Both the position numbers and the translations under genes were made by a program. Below the pieces are notes generated by a model. That model was not told the origin of the DNA. It made no database searches and saw nothing but the letters and a program-made list of their open reading frames with translations. From assembly GCA_017882145.1 (NCBI GenBank), contig JADGQB010000005.1, positions 1-50,310 of the forward strand: a stretch of DNA of 50,310 nt, given 5' to 3'. Below, piece by piece: positions 34,112 to 43,098 of this stretch. Source of the stretch: Anaerolineales bacterium. Its GTDB lineage: Bacteria > Chloroflexota > Anaerolineae > Anaerolineales > Villigracilaceae. Every line of letters starts with the position of its first letter. Positions within the stretch are counted from its first letter, which is position 1.

Positions 34112-35116
34112 ATGGGACGACCTGTTACATTATTCACCGGCCAGTGGGCTGATCTAACCCTGGAAGACCTAGCCAAGAAGGTCAGCAAATGGGGCTTTGA
34201 TGGTCTGGAATTGGCCTGTTGGGGAGACCACTTCGAGGTGGACAAAGCCTTGGAGAAGGATGGCTATATCCAGAGCCGCTGGGATATCCTCAACAAGTAC
34301 AACCTGAAGTGCTTTGCCATCAGCAACCATCTGGTTGGCCAGTGCGTGGCGGATGACCCGATTGACGAACGACACCAACGCGTTCTTCCTCCTCGGCTGT
34401 GGGGCGATGGCAATCCCGAGGGTGTCCGCCAGCGCTGCGCCGAAGAAATGAAGAATACCGCCATTGCCGCCAAGAAATTCGGCGTGGGCATTGTAAACGG
34501 TTTTACGGGCAGCTCGGTCTGGAAGAACTTGTATTTCTTTCCCCCTACCAACCAGGATGACATCAATAAAGGTTATGTCGATTTTGCAGCCCGCTGGAAG
34601 CCGATCTTGGATGTTTATACCAAGAATGGGATCAAGTACGCCCTGGAGGTCCACCCGACTGAAATCGCCTATGATCTCGTGACAGCCAAGCGCACTCTGG
34701 AAGCCATTGGCAATCATCCTGCTTTTGGGTTCAATTTCGACCCGAGTCACTTCATCCACCAGTTCATTAATCCGGTTGAATTCATCAATGACTTTGGCGC
34801 ACATATCTTCCATGTGCATGTCAAAGACTCCCATGTGCAGCTCACCGGTCGCAACAGCATCCTGTCTTCTCACCTGGATTTCGGTGATACTCGCCGAGGT
34901 TGGGATTTCATCTCTCCAGGCCGGGGTGATGTAAAGTGGGACGAAATTGTGCGTGCCCTGAACCGGATTGGTTACAAAGGCCCGTTGTCCATTGAATGGG
35001 AAGACAGCGGCATGGATCGCGATTGGGGAGCACCCGAAGCTTTGGAAATGATCCGCAAGCAGGACTTCAACCCCTCTTCCGTCGCTTTCGACGCTGCTTT
35101 TTCAGCCAAGAAGTAA
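34112..35116 (+). CDS. Sugar phosphate isomerase/epimerase (TIM barrel)
   Basis: 334 residues, longer than most of the superfamily. It opens with [20 protein letters not shown] and [15 protein letters not shown]. The metal set is the Glu in ALEVHPTE, the Asp in FNFDPSHF, the His in FHVHVKDSH and the Glu in [15 protein letters not shown] lies about 11 bases before the ATG. It lies 10 bases before a Gfo/Idh/MocA gene. Such pairs are common and include 3-keto-sugar processing enzymes and 3-oxo-C-glycoside deglycosylases, to which this protein has a general likeness. That resemblance is from memory and needs a search. Confidence 0.85.
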   Translation: MGRPVTLFTGQWADLTLEDLAKKVSKWGFDGLELACWGDHFEVDKALEKDGYIQSRWDILNKYNLKCFAISNHLVGQCVADDPIDERHQRVLPPRLWGDGNPEGVRQRCAEEMKNTAIAAKKFGVGIVNGFTGSSVWKNLYFFPPTNQDDINKGYVDFAARWKPILDVYTKNGIKYALEVHPTEIAYDLVTAKRTLEAIGNHPAFGFNFDPSHFIHQFINPVEFINDFGAHIFHVHVKDSHVQLTGRNSILSSHLDFGDTRRGWDFISPGRGDVKWDEIVRALNRIGYKGPLSIEWEDSGMDRDWGAPEALEMIRKQDFNPSSVAFDAAFSAKK

Positions 35117-35126
35117 GGAGGTTAGC

Positions 35127-36335
35127 ATGAGTGAGGAGACTGGGTTTACCACGATGGCCAAGGCCAAGGCCGAAGGCGAGATCCCTGAGATCGGGGTCGG
35201 CATGCTGGGGTATTCCTTCATGGGCAAGGCACACACCAACGCCTATAAGACGATCCCCTATATGATGTATCCACCTCCGGCGATCCCCCGCCTGGATGTG
35301 GTCTGCGGCCTGGGCAAGGAAGCTGTTGCAGAAGCCGTCAAGCGCTATGGTTTCCGCGAAGGCTGCCCGGATGATTGGAAAGGCATGTTGGATGGCTGTG
35401 CCAAGGATATCGACCTGTTCGACAACTGCGGACCGAATAACGTCCATATGGAGCCGACCATCTACGCCATGAAGCTGGGCAAGCATGTCCTGTGTGAAAA
35501 GCCGATCGCTCGTAGTGCTGAAGAAGCCAAACAGATGGTTGAGGTTGCCAAAACGACCGGTGTTAAGAATATGGTCGGCTTCAATTATCGTTTTGTCCCA
35601 GCCATCCGGCAAATTCGCAACCTGATCGATAATGGCGCCCTTGGTAAGATTTACCACTGGCGGGGAGTTTACCTCCAGGAATGGATCCTCCCGCACTATA
35701 ACACGCCCAAGATCTGGCGGCTGGATAAGTCAATTGCCGGCAGTGGAGCATTGGGGGACCTGGGTGCCCATATTATTGACCTGGCTCACTACCTGGTGGG
35801 CGGCATCAAGTCAGTTTCAGCAATAACGAAAACCTTTATTACTGAACGCCCCCTGCCTGAAGATCCCAGCAAGATGGGTACCGTGGATGTGGACGATGCC
35901 TTTGTTTCCATCTGCGAGTTTGAGAATGGAGCGGTGGGCACATTTGAGTCAACCCGGTATGCACTCGGCCGCAAGAACTACAACTTTTTCGAGATCAACG
36001 GCGAAAAAGCCAGCGTCCGTTTCAACCTGGAGCGCTTTAACGAGTTCGATATTTATTACCGCGACCAAGAACCGAAGGAATCTGCTGGCTGGACAACTGT
36101 CCTGGTCACCGAAGGCTACCACCCCTGGTGGCCCAACTGGTGGCCGCATGGGCATATCATCGGTTGGGAACACACCTTTATTCACGAGATCACCCACCTG
36201 TTGGATGCCATTGTTAACAAGAAGGAAGTTGGCCCACACGGAGCAACTTTCGTAGATGGTTACCGTGCGGCAGTCCTCTGCGATGCGATTATTAAATCGG
36301 CAGAAATTAGAAAGCAAGTCGACATCAAATACTAG
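35127..36335 (+). CDS. Gfo/Idh/MocA-family oxidoreductase
   Basis: 402 residues. The NAD-binding motif is VGMLGYSFMGKAHTNAY (residues 24-40), preceded by an extra 20-residue N-terminal arm. The conserved HVLCEKPIA (EKP at 124-126) and GDLGAHIIDLAHYL (catalytic Asp/His region) are intact, unlike in the oxidoreductase at 32937. A C-terminal Trp-rich stretch (HPWWPNWWPHGHIIGWEHTF) may shape the sugar site. AAGGAGG precedes the ATG at 35127. Probably works with the TIM-barrel protein just upstream, oxidising a sugar to a keto sugar. Confidence 0.9.
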   Translation: MSEETGFTTMAKAKAEGEIPEIGVGMLGYSFMGKAHTNAYKTIPYMMYPPPAIPRLDVVCGLGKEAVAEAVKRYGFREGCPDDWKGMLDGCAKDIDLFDNCGPNNVHMEPTIYAMKLGKHVLCEKPIARSAEEAKQMVEVAKTTGVKNMVGFNYRFVPAIRQIRNLIDNGALGKIYHWRGVYLQEWILPHYNTPKIWRLDKSIAGSGALGDLGAHIIDLAHYLVGGIKSVSAITKTFITERPLPEDPSKMGTVDVDDAFVSICEFENGAVGTFESTRYALGRKNYNFFEINGEKASVRFNLERFNEFDIYYRDQEPKESAGWTTVLVTEGYHPWWPNWWPHGHIIGWEHTFIHEITHLLDAIVNKKEVGPHGATFVDGYRAAVLCDAIIKSAEIRKQVDIKY

Positions 36336-36346
36336 ACCATCTCTAA

Positions 36347-36375
36347 TGGGGCGAGGTAGAGACTGCCTCGCCCCA
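36347..36375 (+). other. Intercistronic GC-rich hairpin
   Basis: TGGGGCGAGG at 36347-36356 pairs exactly with CCTCGCCCCA at 36366-36375 around a 9-base loop. No T-run follows, so partial termination or mRNA stabilisation is more likely than full termination. Confidence 0.6.
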
Positions 36376-36406
36376 CGTAAACTGTTGGATAAATTTAGGA
36401 GTAATA

Positions 36407-36847
36407 ATGACAAAAAGTCGTCTTCGTATACCGGTTGGGCTGTTCATCGCGATCGTAGTGACATTTGTTCTAGGCCTGGCTGCCAACCCGGTAATCAAAG
36501 CATTGACCACGCAAAAACAAAGAAATACGAACGTTCTTCTTTCGGCAATTCCTTTTATCCTGATTTTTGTTGCCATCCTGCTGGTTTTCATCTCATTGAT
36601 CAATATGTCAGCCAGCGTTCTCAACGACCACATCTCGCAGCGTGTTTTTCTTATCGTTGAGAGGATACTCATCGGGGGCATTGCCGCGGGCATATTTGGG
36701 ATGTTCCAGCCCTGGTTGATGATCTTCTACAAGTATGGATTCATCGTTCTGCTTGTGTCCGTTCTCGGTTTTATTTGGTGGAGCCATATCAAGCCAAAGC
36801 GCGAACGCCGTCAGAAAGAGTTGGCTTCCCGCCCAGCCAGAACGTGA
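36407..36847 (+). CDS. Small membrane protein of unknown function
   Basis: 146 residues with four probable membrane segments: VGLFIAIVVTFVLGLAANPV near the start, a second at about 46-65 (AIPFILIFVAILLVFISL), a third at about 86-103 (ILIGGIAAGIFGMFQPWL) and a fourth at about 109-124 (YGFIVLLVSVLGFIWW). A positively charged tail ends it. I do not recognise the family. It lies between the transport/oxidoreductase genes and xylA in the same direction, across a hairpin. AGGAG about 7 bases before the ATG supports translation. It could be an accessory subunit of the importer or an unrelated passenger. Confidence 0.7.
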   Translation: MTKSRLRIPVGLFIAIVVTFVLGLAANPVIKALTTQKQRNTNVLLSAIPFILIFVAILLVFISLINMSASVLNDHISQRVFLIVERILIGGIAAGIFGMFQPWLMIFYKYGFIVLLVSVLGFIWWSHIKPKRERRQKELASRPART

Positions 36848-36945
36848 AAGCGATCGAATGCCAGGAAGTGATTCATTCTGGTTCCACTTCCTCACTCCTC
36901 CCGTTTGCCATTCGCTAATTATTGCATTCATCGAAAGGGAATACC

Positions 36946-38115
36946 ATGTCTGATCAATATCAACCTAAACCTGAGCACAAATTCACCTTCGGTTTGTGGA
37001 CAGTCGGCTCGGTTGGCCGTGATCCATTTGGGGCTCCGGTACGTAAGGCTAAATCGCCGGTCGAACTCGTGCATTTGCTGGCCGAAGTCGGCGCGTACGG
37101 GCTTAATTTCCATGACAACGATCTAATCCCGATCGATGCGACTCCCGTCGAACGCGATCGCATCGTGCGGGATTTCAAGGCTGCCCTGAAGGAGACCGGT
37201 CTGGTCGTCCCGATGGCGACCACGAACCTGTTTTACGAACCGGTCTTCAAGGATGGGGCTTTCACTTCCAACGACCCCAGCGTCCGGGCTTACGCTTTAC
37301 AGAAGACAATGAATGCAATTGATCTGGGAGCCGAATTTGGTGCACAGGTGTACGTCTTTTGGGGCGGTCGAGAAGGCGTTGAAACCGACGCCAGTAAAAG
37401 CGGTCTCGAGAGTCTAAAGCGCTTCCGCGAGGCGCTCAATTTCTTATGCGAGTACAACCTGGCGCAAGGTTATAAACTAAAATTTGCCCTGGAAGCCAAA
37501 CCGAATGAACCGCGCGGTGACCTTTATCTGCCTACCACCGGTGCCATGCTTGGCTTTATTGAGACACTCGACCACTCCGAGATGGTGGGTGTCAACCCCG
37601 AGGTGGCGCACGAGCAGATGTCCGGGCTGAACTTTATGCATGCAGTCGCCCAGGCATGGGATGTTGGCAAGCTCTTTCACCTGGACCTGAACGATCAGGC
37701 CTCTGGACGCTACGACCAGGACTTCCGCTTTGGATCAGTCAACCTGAAGAGTGCTTTCTTCCTGGTTAAGTTCCTGGAGGATGTTGGCTATCCGGGCAGC
37801 CGTCACTTTGATGCCCATGCTTACCGCACTGAGGATGAGGAGGGGGTTAAAGCTTTTGCCCGTGGTTGTATGAGAACTTACCTGATCCTCAAGGAAAAGG
37901 CTGAAGAGTGGAATAAAGACCAGGAGATCCAGGGCATTTTAGCTGAGCTCAACACTGATCAGGAGAAGGTCTCGCCTCTACTGGGCGTTTACAGTTCGGA
38001 GAAAGCCGCCAAGCTTAAGGCCAGGAGTTTTGACCGGGAAGCTTTGGGTAACCGGGGCCTTTCCTACGAGCGCCTGGATCAGTTGACTTTGGAAGTATTG
38101 CTGGGTGTACGTTAG
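36946..38115 (+). CDS. xylA: Xylose isomerase
   Basis: 389 residues, the short class I form as in Streptomyces. It converts D-xylose to D-xylulose. The start region is [17 protein letters not shown]. Catalytic His56 and Asp59 lie in NFHDNDLIP, metal ligands Glu183 and Lys185 in [12 protein letters not shown], and Glu219 and His222 in [11 protein letters not shown]. Asp247 is in FHLDLND, Asp257 and Asp259 in RYDQDFRFG, and Asp289 in [12 protein letters not shown]. All match the known enzyme. The ATG at 36946 is chosen over the upstream frame because GAAAGGGA lies before it. Next gene is xylB, 63 bases on. Confidence 0.95.
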   Translation: MSDQYQPKPEHKFTFGLWTVGSVGRDPFGAPVRKAKSPVELVHLLAEVGAYGLNFHDNDLIPIDATPVERDRIVRDFKAALKETGLVVPMATTNLFYEPVFKDGAFTSNDPSVRAYALQKTMNAIDLGAEFGAQVYVFWGGREGVETDASKSGLESLKRFREALNFLCEYNLAQGYKLKFALEAKPNEPRGDLYLPTTGAMLGFIETLDHSEMVGVNPEVAHEQMSGLNFMHAVAQAWDVGKLFHLDLNDQASGRYDQDFRFGSVNLKSAFFLVKFLEDVGYPGSRHFDAHAYRTEDEEGVKAFARGCMRTYLILKEKAEEWNKDQEIQGILAELNTDQEKVSPLLGVYSSEKAAKLKARSFDREALGNRGLSYERLDQLTLEVLLGVR

Positions 38116-38178
38116 GCTCCCGTTTTTTCTACAATAAATCTGACATTGCACGCTTCATTGACGCTTGGAGCTTGAACC

Positions 38179-39678
38179 ATGAATATTTTTCTGGGACTCG
38201 ATATCTCCACAACCGGCGCCAAAGCACTGCTGATCAACGAGCTGGGGGGCGTGATCAGCAGTGCTACTACGCCACTAACAGTTTCAACTCCGCACCCGCT
38301 CTGGTCGGAACAAGATCCGCGCGATTGGTGGACCGGCATGGCCGAGAGCATCCGCCAGGCACTGGCGCAAGCAGGTGTAACGGGTTCAGCCGTGACCGCC
38401 ATCGGACTGACAGGCCAGATGCATGGTCTGGTTCTGCTGAATGAAAACGGTGAAGTGTTGCGCCCGGCCATCCTGTGGAACGACCAGCGTACCGGAGCCC
38501 AATGCGATGAAATGCGCGCCCGCCTTGGCAAGCAACGTCTGATCCAGATTACCGGAAATGACGCCCTGACCGGCTTCACTGCGCCCAAAATCCTATGGGT
38601 GCAGCAGAACGAACCGGAGATATATGCCAGAGCGCGGCACATCCTACTCCCCAAAGACTACATCCGCTACCGGTTGACCGGCGACTATGCGATGGACAAA
38701 GCCGATGGCTCCGGGACGATCCTGTTCGACTTAAAAAAGCGCGACTGGTCAGCCGAGGTTTTAGCTGCCCTTGAGATCCCAGCCAATTGGTTGCCGCCCA
38801 CCTATGAAGGTCCTGCCGTGACTGGCTATGTCAGTTCATCTGCAGCCGGCGAGACAGGTCTGATACAAGGAATTCCTGTAGTGGGAGGCGGTGGCGACCA
38901 GGCAGCCCAGGCAGTTGGTGTAGGGGCGGTGCAACCCGGCATAATTGCCCTTACGTTAGGGACCTCTGGTGTGGTATTTGCCGCCACTGAGTCCCCCCTG
39001 ATTGAACCGGAGGGCCGCCTGCATGCCTTTTGTCATGCCGTGCCGGACCGCTGGCATTTTATGGGTGTCATGCTCAGTGCTGCAGGGAGTTTGCAATGGT
39101 ACCGCGACACTTTGGCACCGGGAGTAAGTTTCGATAACCTGGTGAATGAGGCGGGCGATATTAAAGCCGGCAGTGAAGGATTATTTTTCCAACCCTATCT
39201 AACCGGTGAAAGAACGCCCTACCCGGATCCGCTGGTGCGGGCTGCCTGGGTCGGTTTGACGGTGCGCCATACCCGGGCACACATGACCCGGGCTGTGCTG
39301 GAAGGCGTCGCCTTTGGAATCAAAGATAGCTTCACATTGATATCGAATGCCGGGTTGGGATCCATTCAACAGGTGCGAATATCGGGTGGTGGTGCCAAGA
39401 GTGCCCTGTGGCGGCAGATCATTGCGGATGTGCTGGGGGTCGAATTGGTGACAGTAAATACCACTGAGGGTGCGGCCTTCGGGGCTGTGCTATTGGCAGG
39501 GGTAGGTGCAGGCGTATATAAGGATGTGCCAGCCGCCTGTGAAGCCACCATCCAGATCACCGGGCGCACCAGCCCAACACAAGCTACCGGTGCGTATCAA
39601 GAATATTACCCTCATTATCGCGCCCTGTATCCAGCCCTCTCGCCGGAATATAAAGCAATGGCAGATATGGATCAATAG
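38179..39678 (+). CDS. xylB: Xylulokinase
   Basis: 499 residues, FGGY family. The xylulokinase marks are LGLDISTTGAKALLI, GLTGQMHGLVLLNENGEVLRPAILWNDQRT (in two adjoining parts, residues about 75-105), GFTAPKILWV, and the catalytic-Asp region GGGGDQAAQAVG. Later come ALTLGTSGVVFA and ISGGGAKSALWRQ. It phosphorylates D-xylulose for the pentose phosphate pathway. It directly follows xylA, so this pair gives the cluster its clear xylose branch. Confidence 0.94.
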   Translation: MNIFLGLDISTTGAKALLINELGGVISSATTPLTVSTPHPLWSEQDPRDWWTGMAESIRQALAQAGVTGSAVTAIGLTGQMHGLVLLNENGEVLRPAILWNDQRTGAQCDEMRARLGKQRLIQITGNDALTGFTAPKILWVQQNEPEIYARARHILLPKDYIRYRLTGDYAMDKADGSGTILFDLKKRDWSAEVLAALEIPANWLPPTYEGPAVTGYVSSSAAGETGLIQGIPVVGGGGDQAAQAVGVGAVQPGIIALTLGTSGVVFAATESPLIEPEGRLHAFCHAVPDRWHFMGVMLSAAGSLQWYRDTLAPGVSFDNLVNEAGDIKAGSEGLFFQPYLTGERTPYPDPLVRAAWVGLTVRHTRAHMTRAVLEGVAFGIKDSFTLISNAGLGSIQQVRISGGGAKSALWRQIIADVLGVELVTVNTTEGAAFGAVLLAGVGAGVYKDVPAACEATIQITGRTSPTQATGAYQEYYPHYRALYPALSPEYKAMADMDQ

Positions 39679-39716
39679 CAGAATTTTTTTAATGTAAATC
39701 TTAGGTCTGCGAGTGT

Positions 39717-40670
39717 ATGACTAATCATAAACCGATCATTTGTCTTGGCATACTTGTGGCCGATATTGTCGGGCGGCCGCTTCGAACAGTCCCAGCTCCC
39801 GGCAGGCTGGTCCTGGTGGATGAGATGAGTTTGCATACGGGTGGTTGTGCAATAAATACTGGCACGGCGCTGGCACGGCTGGGACTGCCAGTGGAAGTGA
39901 TAGGCAAGATCGGTACGGACTCATTCGGTGACTTTGTGCTCAATGCGTTGGCGGAACGTGGGATTGGTTCCAAAGGCGTCATACGTGACAAGAAAGTTGG
40001 CACTTCGGCCACGATGGTAATGGTTGCACCAGATGGTGAACGTCGCTTCGTGCATTATCTTGGCGCTAATGCCCAGCTGACCCTGGAGGATGTTGACCTG
40101 TCGATGGTGGAAGCTGGTTCCATTTTGCACATCGCCGGATCGCTGGTCATGCCTGGCATCGATGGTGAACCAACGGCTAAATTGCTCCGGCACGCTCGTG
40201 CCGCGGGCGTGATCACATTCCTGGACACGGTCTGGGATGATACCGGTCGTTGGATGAAAACCCTGGCGCCCTGTCTGCCGTATGTTGATTATTTCGTTCC
40301 CAGCCTGCCGGAAGGCCAGGCTTTGACCGGGCTCGATGATCCTGCAGAAGTTGCGCGCGCTTTACTATCATACGGTGTAAAGACGGTGGGCCTTAAGATG
40401 GGTGTAGACGGCTGCCTGGTAATGTCTGCTGCCGGCCAGTTGGTGCGCCTCCCGGCCTTCCAGGTGGAGGTCGTAGATGCCACCGGCGCAGGGGATGCCT
40501 TTGCTGGCGGATTCATCGCCGGGGTATGGCACGGATGGGAGCTCGAGAAGACCGCACGCTTCGCCAATGCGGTCGGTGCACTAAGCGTAACCGGGCTCGG
40601 CGCTTCTGGCGGCGTACGCTCACTTTCTGAAACATTATCATTCATGGAGAATGCACCCCTGATGGCTTAG
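39717..40670 (+). CDS. PfkB/ribokinase-family sugar kinase
   Basis: 317 residues. N-terminal PfkB pattern GGCAINTGTALARLG, middle IGTDSFGDFVLNAL, and the C-terminal signature DATGAGDAFAGGF with the catalytic Asp. The active site is complete. The family phosphorylates ribose, fructose-type sugars, 2-keto-3-deoxygluconate or nucleosides; which one is not clear. It follows xylB by 38 bases and probably phosphorylates the product of one of the isomerases around it. Confidence 0.87.
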   Translation: MTNHKPIICLGILVADIVGRPLRTVPAPGRLVLVDEMSLHTGGCAINTGTALARLGLPVEVIGKIGTDSFGDFVLNALAERGIGSKGVIRDKKVGTSATMVMVAPDGERRFVHYLGANAQLTLEDVDLSMVEAGSILHIAGSLVMPGIDGEPTAKLLRHARAAGVITFLDTVWDDTGRWMKTLAPCLPYVDYFVPSLPEGQALTGLDDPAEVARALLSYGVKTVGLKMGVDGCLVMSAAGQLVRLPAFQVEVVDATGAGDAFAGGFIAGVWHGWELEKTARFANAVGALSVTGLGASGGVRSLSETLSFMENAPLMA

Positions 40671-40719
40671 TATGCCTGTGATGTGTATTTCTGACAAAAT
40701 AATCCTATAGGAGCTTGAC

Positions 40720-41757
40720 ATGGAAAAATTTGGATATCGTTTCTCATTTGGCCCATGGAACATTCATGAAGGCGCTGACCCGTTTGGGCCGACGGTGCGA
40801 CCTTCCGTCCTGTTCGATAAAAAAGTGGAAATCCTCAAAGATCTGGGCTACGACGCCATGCAGTTCCACGACGATGATGTCGTACCCGATCTCGATAAAT
40901 TTTCCGCGGCCGAGATCAGCCAACAGGCCCGGGCGATCCGTGCCAAGCTGGCGGATCATGGCCTGGTTGCAGAGTTCGTTGCACCGCGTTTATGGGAATC
41001 CCCGAAGACCATCGATGGCGCATATACCGCCAATGATCCCAAAATGCGGCAATATGCAATCGATCGTTCCAAAAAGGCTGCGGATATCGCCCATGAAGTG
41101 GGCTGCAACCTGATGGTTCTCTGGCTGGCGCGCGAAGGCACCTACATGCGCGAAGCCAAGGATGCTTCACGCGCCGCCCATCACATGCTGGAAGCGGTCA
41201 ATGCGCTGTTGAATTACGATAAGGACCTGCGCATCGCCATTGAAACCAAGCCCAATGAGCCAATGGATATGGCCTACATTCCCACCATCGGGCATGCCCT
41301 GGCGCTTGGCGCGCAGTCGGACGATCCGCAGCGTGTAGGTTGCCTGGTCGAATCGGCGCATGCGATCCTTGCTGGGTTGGATCCTTCAGACGAGATGGCC
41401 TTCGGCCTGGCATTTGACAAGTTGTATAGTGTCCACCTGAATGATCAGAACGGATTGAAATTTGACGAGGACAAATCCTTTGGCTCGGTGGATTTGCGAC
41501 GGGCATTCAACGAAGTACGCGTCCTGGATGGCAACCGGTTCTTCGAAAAAGGAATGGTCGGCATGGATGTAAAGGCCCTGCGCACGCAGCCGGCCGAACT
41601 TGCCACCAAGCACTTGCGTAACAGCCTGCAAGTCTTCCTGCGCCTGGTCGGGATCGTGCGTTCCCTGGATCAAGCGAAGATGAAAGAACTGATCGCAGCG
41701 CGCGATTATGAAGAGCTGGACTGGTTCATCATGAATAGCCTGTTGGGCAGCCATTGA
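40720..41757 (+). CDS. Divergent xylose-isomerase homologue with altered metal site
   Basis: 345 residues, about 45 shorter than xylA here but co-linear with it: SFGPWNIHEGADPFGP, QFHDDDVVPDL (His50, Asp53), AIETKPNEPMD (Glu175, Lys177), VESAHAILAGL (Glu211, His214), VHLNDQNGLKFDEDKSFG (Asp249, Asp251) and GMDVKALRT (Asp283). The position equal to the structural-metal Asp247 of XylA is His239. The site thus reads Glu-Glu-His-Asp, more like rhamnose isomerase or ketose epimerase sites. It is probably an aldose-ketose isomerase for another sugar. TAGGAG precedes the ATG. Confidence 0.85.
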   Translation: MEKFGYRFSFGPWNIHEGADPFGPTVRPSVLFDKKVEILKDLGYDAMQFHDDDVVPDLDKFSAAEISQQARAIRAKLADHGLVAEFVAPRLWESPKTIDGAYTANDPKMRQYAIDRSKKAADIAHEVGCNLMVLWLAREGTYMREAKDASRAAHHMLEAVNALLNYDKDLRIAIETKPNEPMDMAYIPTIGHALALGAQSDDPQRVGCLVESAHAILAGLDPSDEMAFGLAFDKLYSVHLNDQNGLKFDEDKSFGSVDLRRAFNEVRVLDGNRFFEKGMVGMDVKALRTQPAELATKHLRNSLQVFLRLVGIVRSLDQAKMKELIAARDYEELDWFIMNSLLGSH

Positions 41758-41826
41758 ACTTCGAAGAAAACTTATTCCTATCAGACTCGCCCCACCCAAT
41801 AAATGATATGTGGAGGTATGTGAAAG

Positions 41827-43026
41827 ATGGCAGATAACAAGAGAGAGATGGTTGAGAACGCCTTGGCAAAAGGCAACGGCATCTTGCGATTGGAACCGGC
41901 ATGGGTTGCCCGCGATTTCCTGCCGCCGGGCCGCCGCCTCGGGTTAAAAGAAGCCGAGTACGAGGTCGGAGAGCGGGGTTGGATCTCAGAGCGCTGGATC
42001 GGTTCGACGACCCAGGCCGATAATCGCGTCGGCCCGCCGGATGAAGGCTTGAGCTACCTGGCGATCGATGGAGAGCGTGTAACGCTCAAGGAAGCGGTCG
42101 AGGTTGCCGGCCCGAGCATCATGGGTGAAACGTACGCCAAGTCTCACAAGGGCCTGGGGCGGCTGGCCAAGATCTATGATTTCGCCGCGCGCATTCCTTA
42201 TCACATCCATCAACGCCAGGCAGACGCGGCGCTGGTTGGACACAACTCGAAAGAGGAAGCTTATTACTTCCCGGAGGATGTGGATGTTGGCCCGCACCCC
42301 GAAACGTTCTTCGGCGTGCATCCCAGCATCGTCGAACGCAAGCAGTATGATATTTTGCTGCCGTATCTCGTTGATTGGAACAGCGACCTGATCCTGCGCC
42401 ATTCGCGCGCATACCTGCTGGTGCCGGGTGAAGGCTTCCACCTGCCGGCTGGCGGTTTGCACGGGCCGGGCACGGCGCTGACCATCGAGCTGCAAGAAGA
42501 TTCGGATGTGTTTGCCATGCTCCAGGCGCTGGTGGCGGGCAAGATCATTTCGAAAGAGTTGTTGTTCAAGGATGTCAGCAAAGAAGACCGTGCACGACTG
42601 GGCGAGCGAGCCGTGCTCAACCAGGTGGACTGGGAACTAAGCGGCGACCCATACTTTTACGAGAACCGCCATACCTCGCCGCAACTGATCGCCGAGAACA
42701 GCCAGCCGGGCGGCGAAGAGTATTGGATCTACTACAACACGACACGCTTCAGCGGCAAGAAGATGATCGTCAAGCCGGGCCAGAAGGTAAAGAGCGTGGA
42801 TAACGGCGTATATAACATCCTGGTTTGGCGCGGCCTCGGGCTTTACGATGGACAGGCGATCGAAGCCGGCAATTTTGCGCTGGATGAGTTATTGGTCTCG
42901 CATGACAAGGCGACCAAACCGATCTGGGTTGAGAACACTGGCGCGCAGGATCTGATCATCATCAAGTTCTTTGGACCAGACATCAACCTCAAAGTTCCGA
43001 TGATCCCTCAAATCAAACGATCTTAA
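41827..43026 (+). CDS. Cupin-type sugar isomerase-like protein
   Basis: 399 residues. I do not recognise an exact family. Residues about 115-220 look like a metal-binding cupin. Its candidate ligands are RIPYHIHQ, then a Glu in KEEAYYFPEDV, and later a His in LPAGGLHGPGTALTIELQ, in the order seen in type I mannose-6-phosphate isomerases. A second beta-rich region with FSGKKMIVKPGQKVKSVDNG follows, so the protein may be bicupin. GGAGG lies about 11 bases before the ATG. Placed among isomerases, it may interconvert a free sugar or keto sugar; this is inference. Confidence 0.7.
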   Translation: MADNKREMVENALAKGNGILRLEPAWVARDFLPPGRRLGLKEAEYEVGERGWISERWIGSTTQADNRVGPPDEGLSYLAIDGERVTLKEAVEVAGPSIMGETYAKSHKGLGRLAKIYDFAARIPYHIHQRQADAALVGHNSKEEAYYFPEDVDVGPHPETFFGVHPSIVERKQYDILLPYLVDWNSDLILRHSRAYLLVPGEGFHLPAGGLHGPGTALTIELQEDSDVFAMLQALVAGKIISKELLFKDVSKEDRARLGERAVLNQVDWELSGDPYFYENRHTSPQLIAENSQPGGEEYWIYYNTTRFSGKKMIVKPGQKVKSVDNGVYNILVWRGLGLYDGQAIEAGNFALDELLVSHDKATKPIWVENTGAQDLIIIKFFGPDINLKVPMIPQIKRS

Positions 43027-43098
43027 TCCGTCAAACCTCGCAAGGGCACTGAACCTTTGCAAGGGCTTTTCACAATTCTCTATAAGAGGAGGCACTAA

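Noticed and set aside
36922-36945. Upstream start for xylose isomerase
   Set aside because: The ATG at 36946 has a ribosome-binding site before it and gives the family's normal length.
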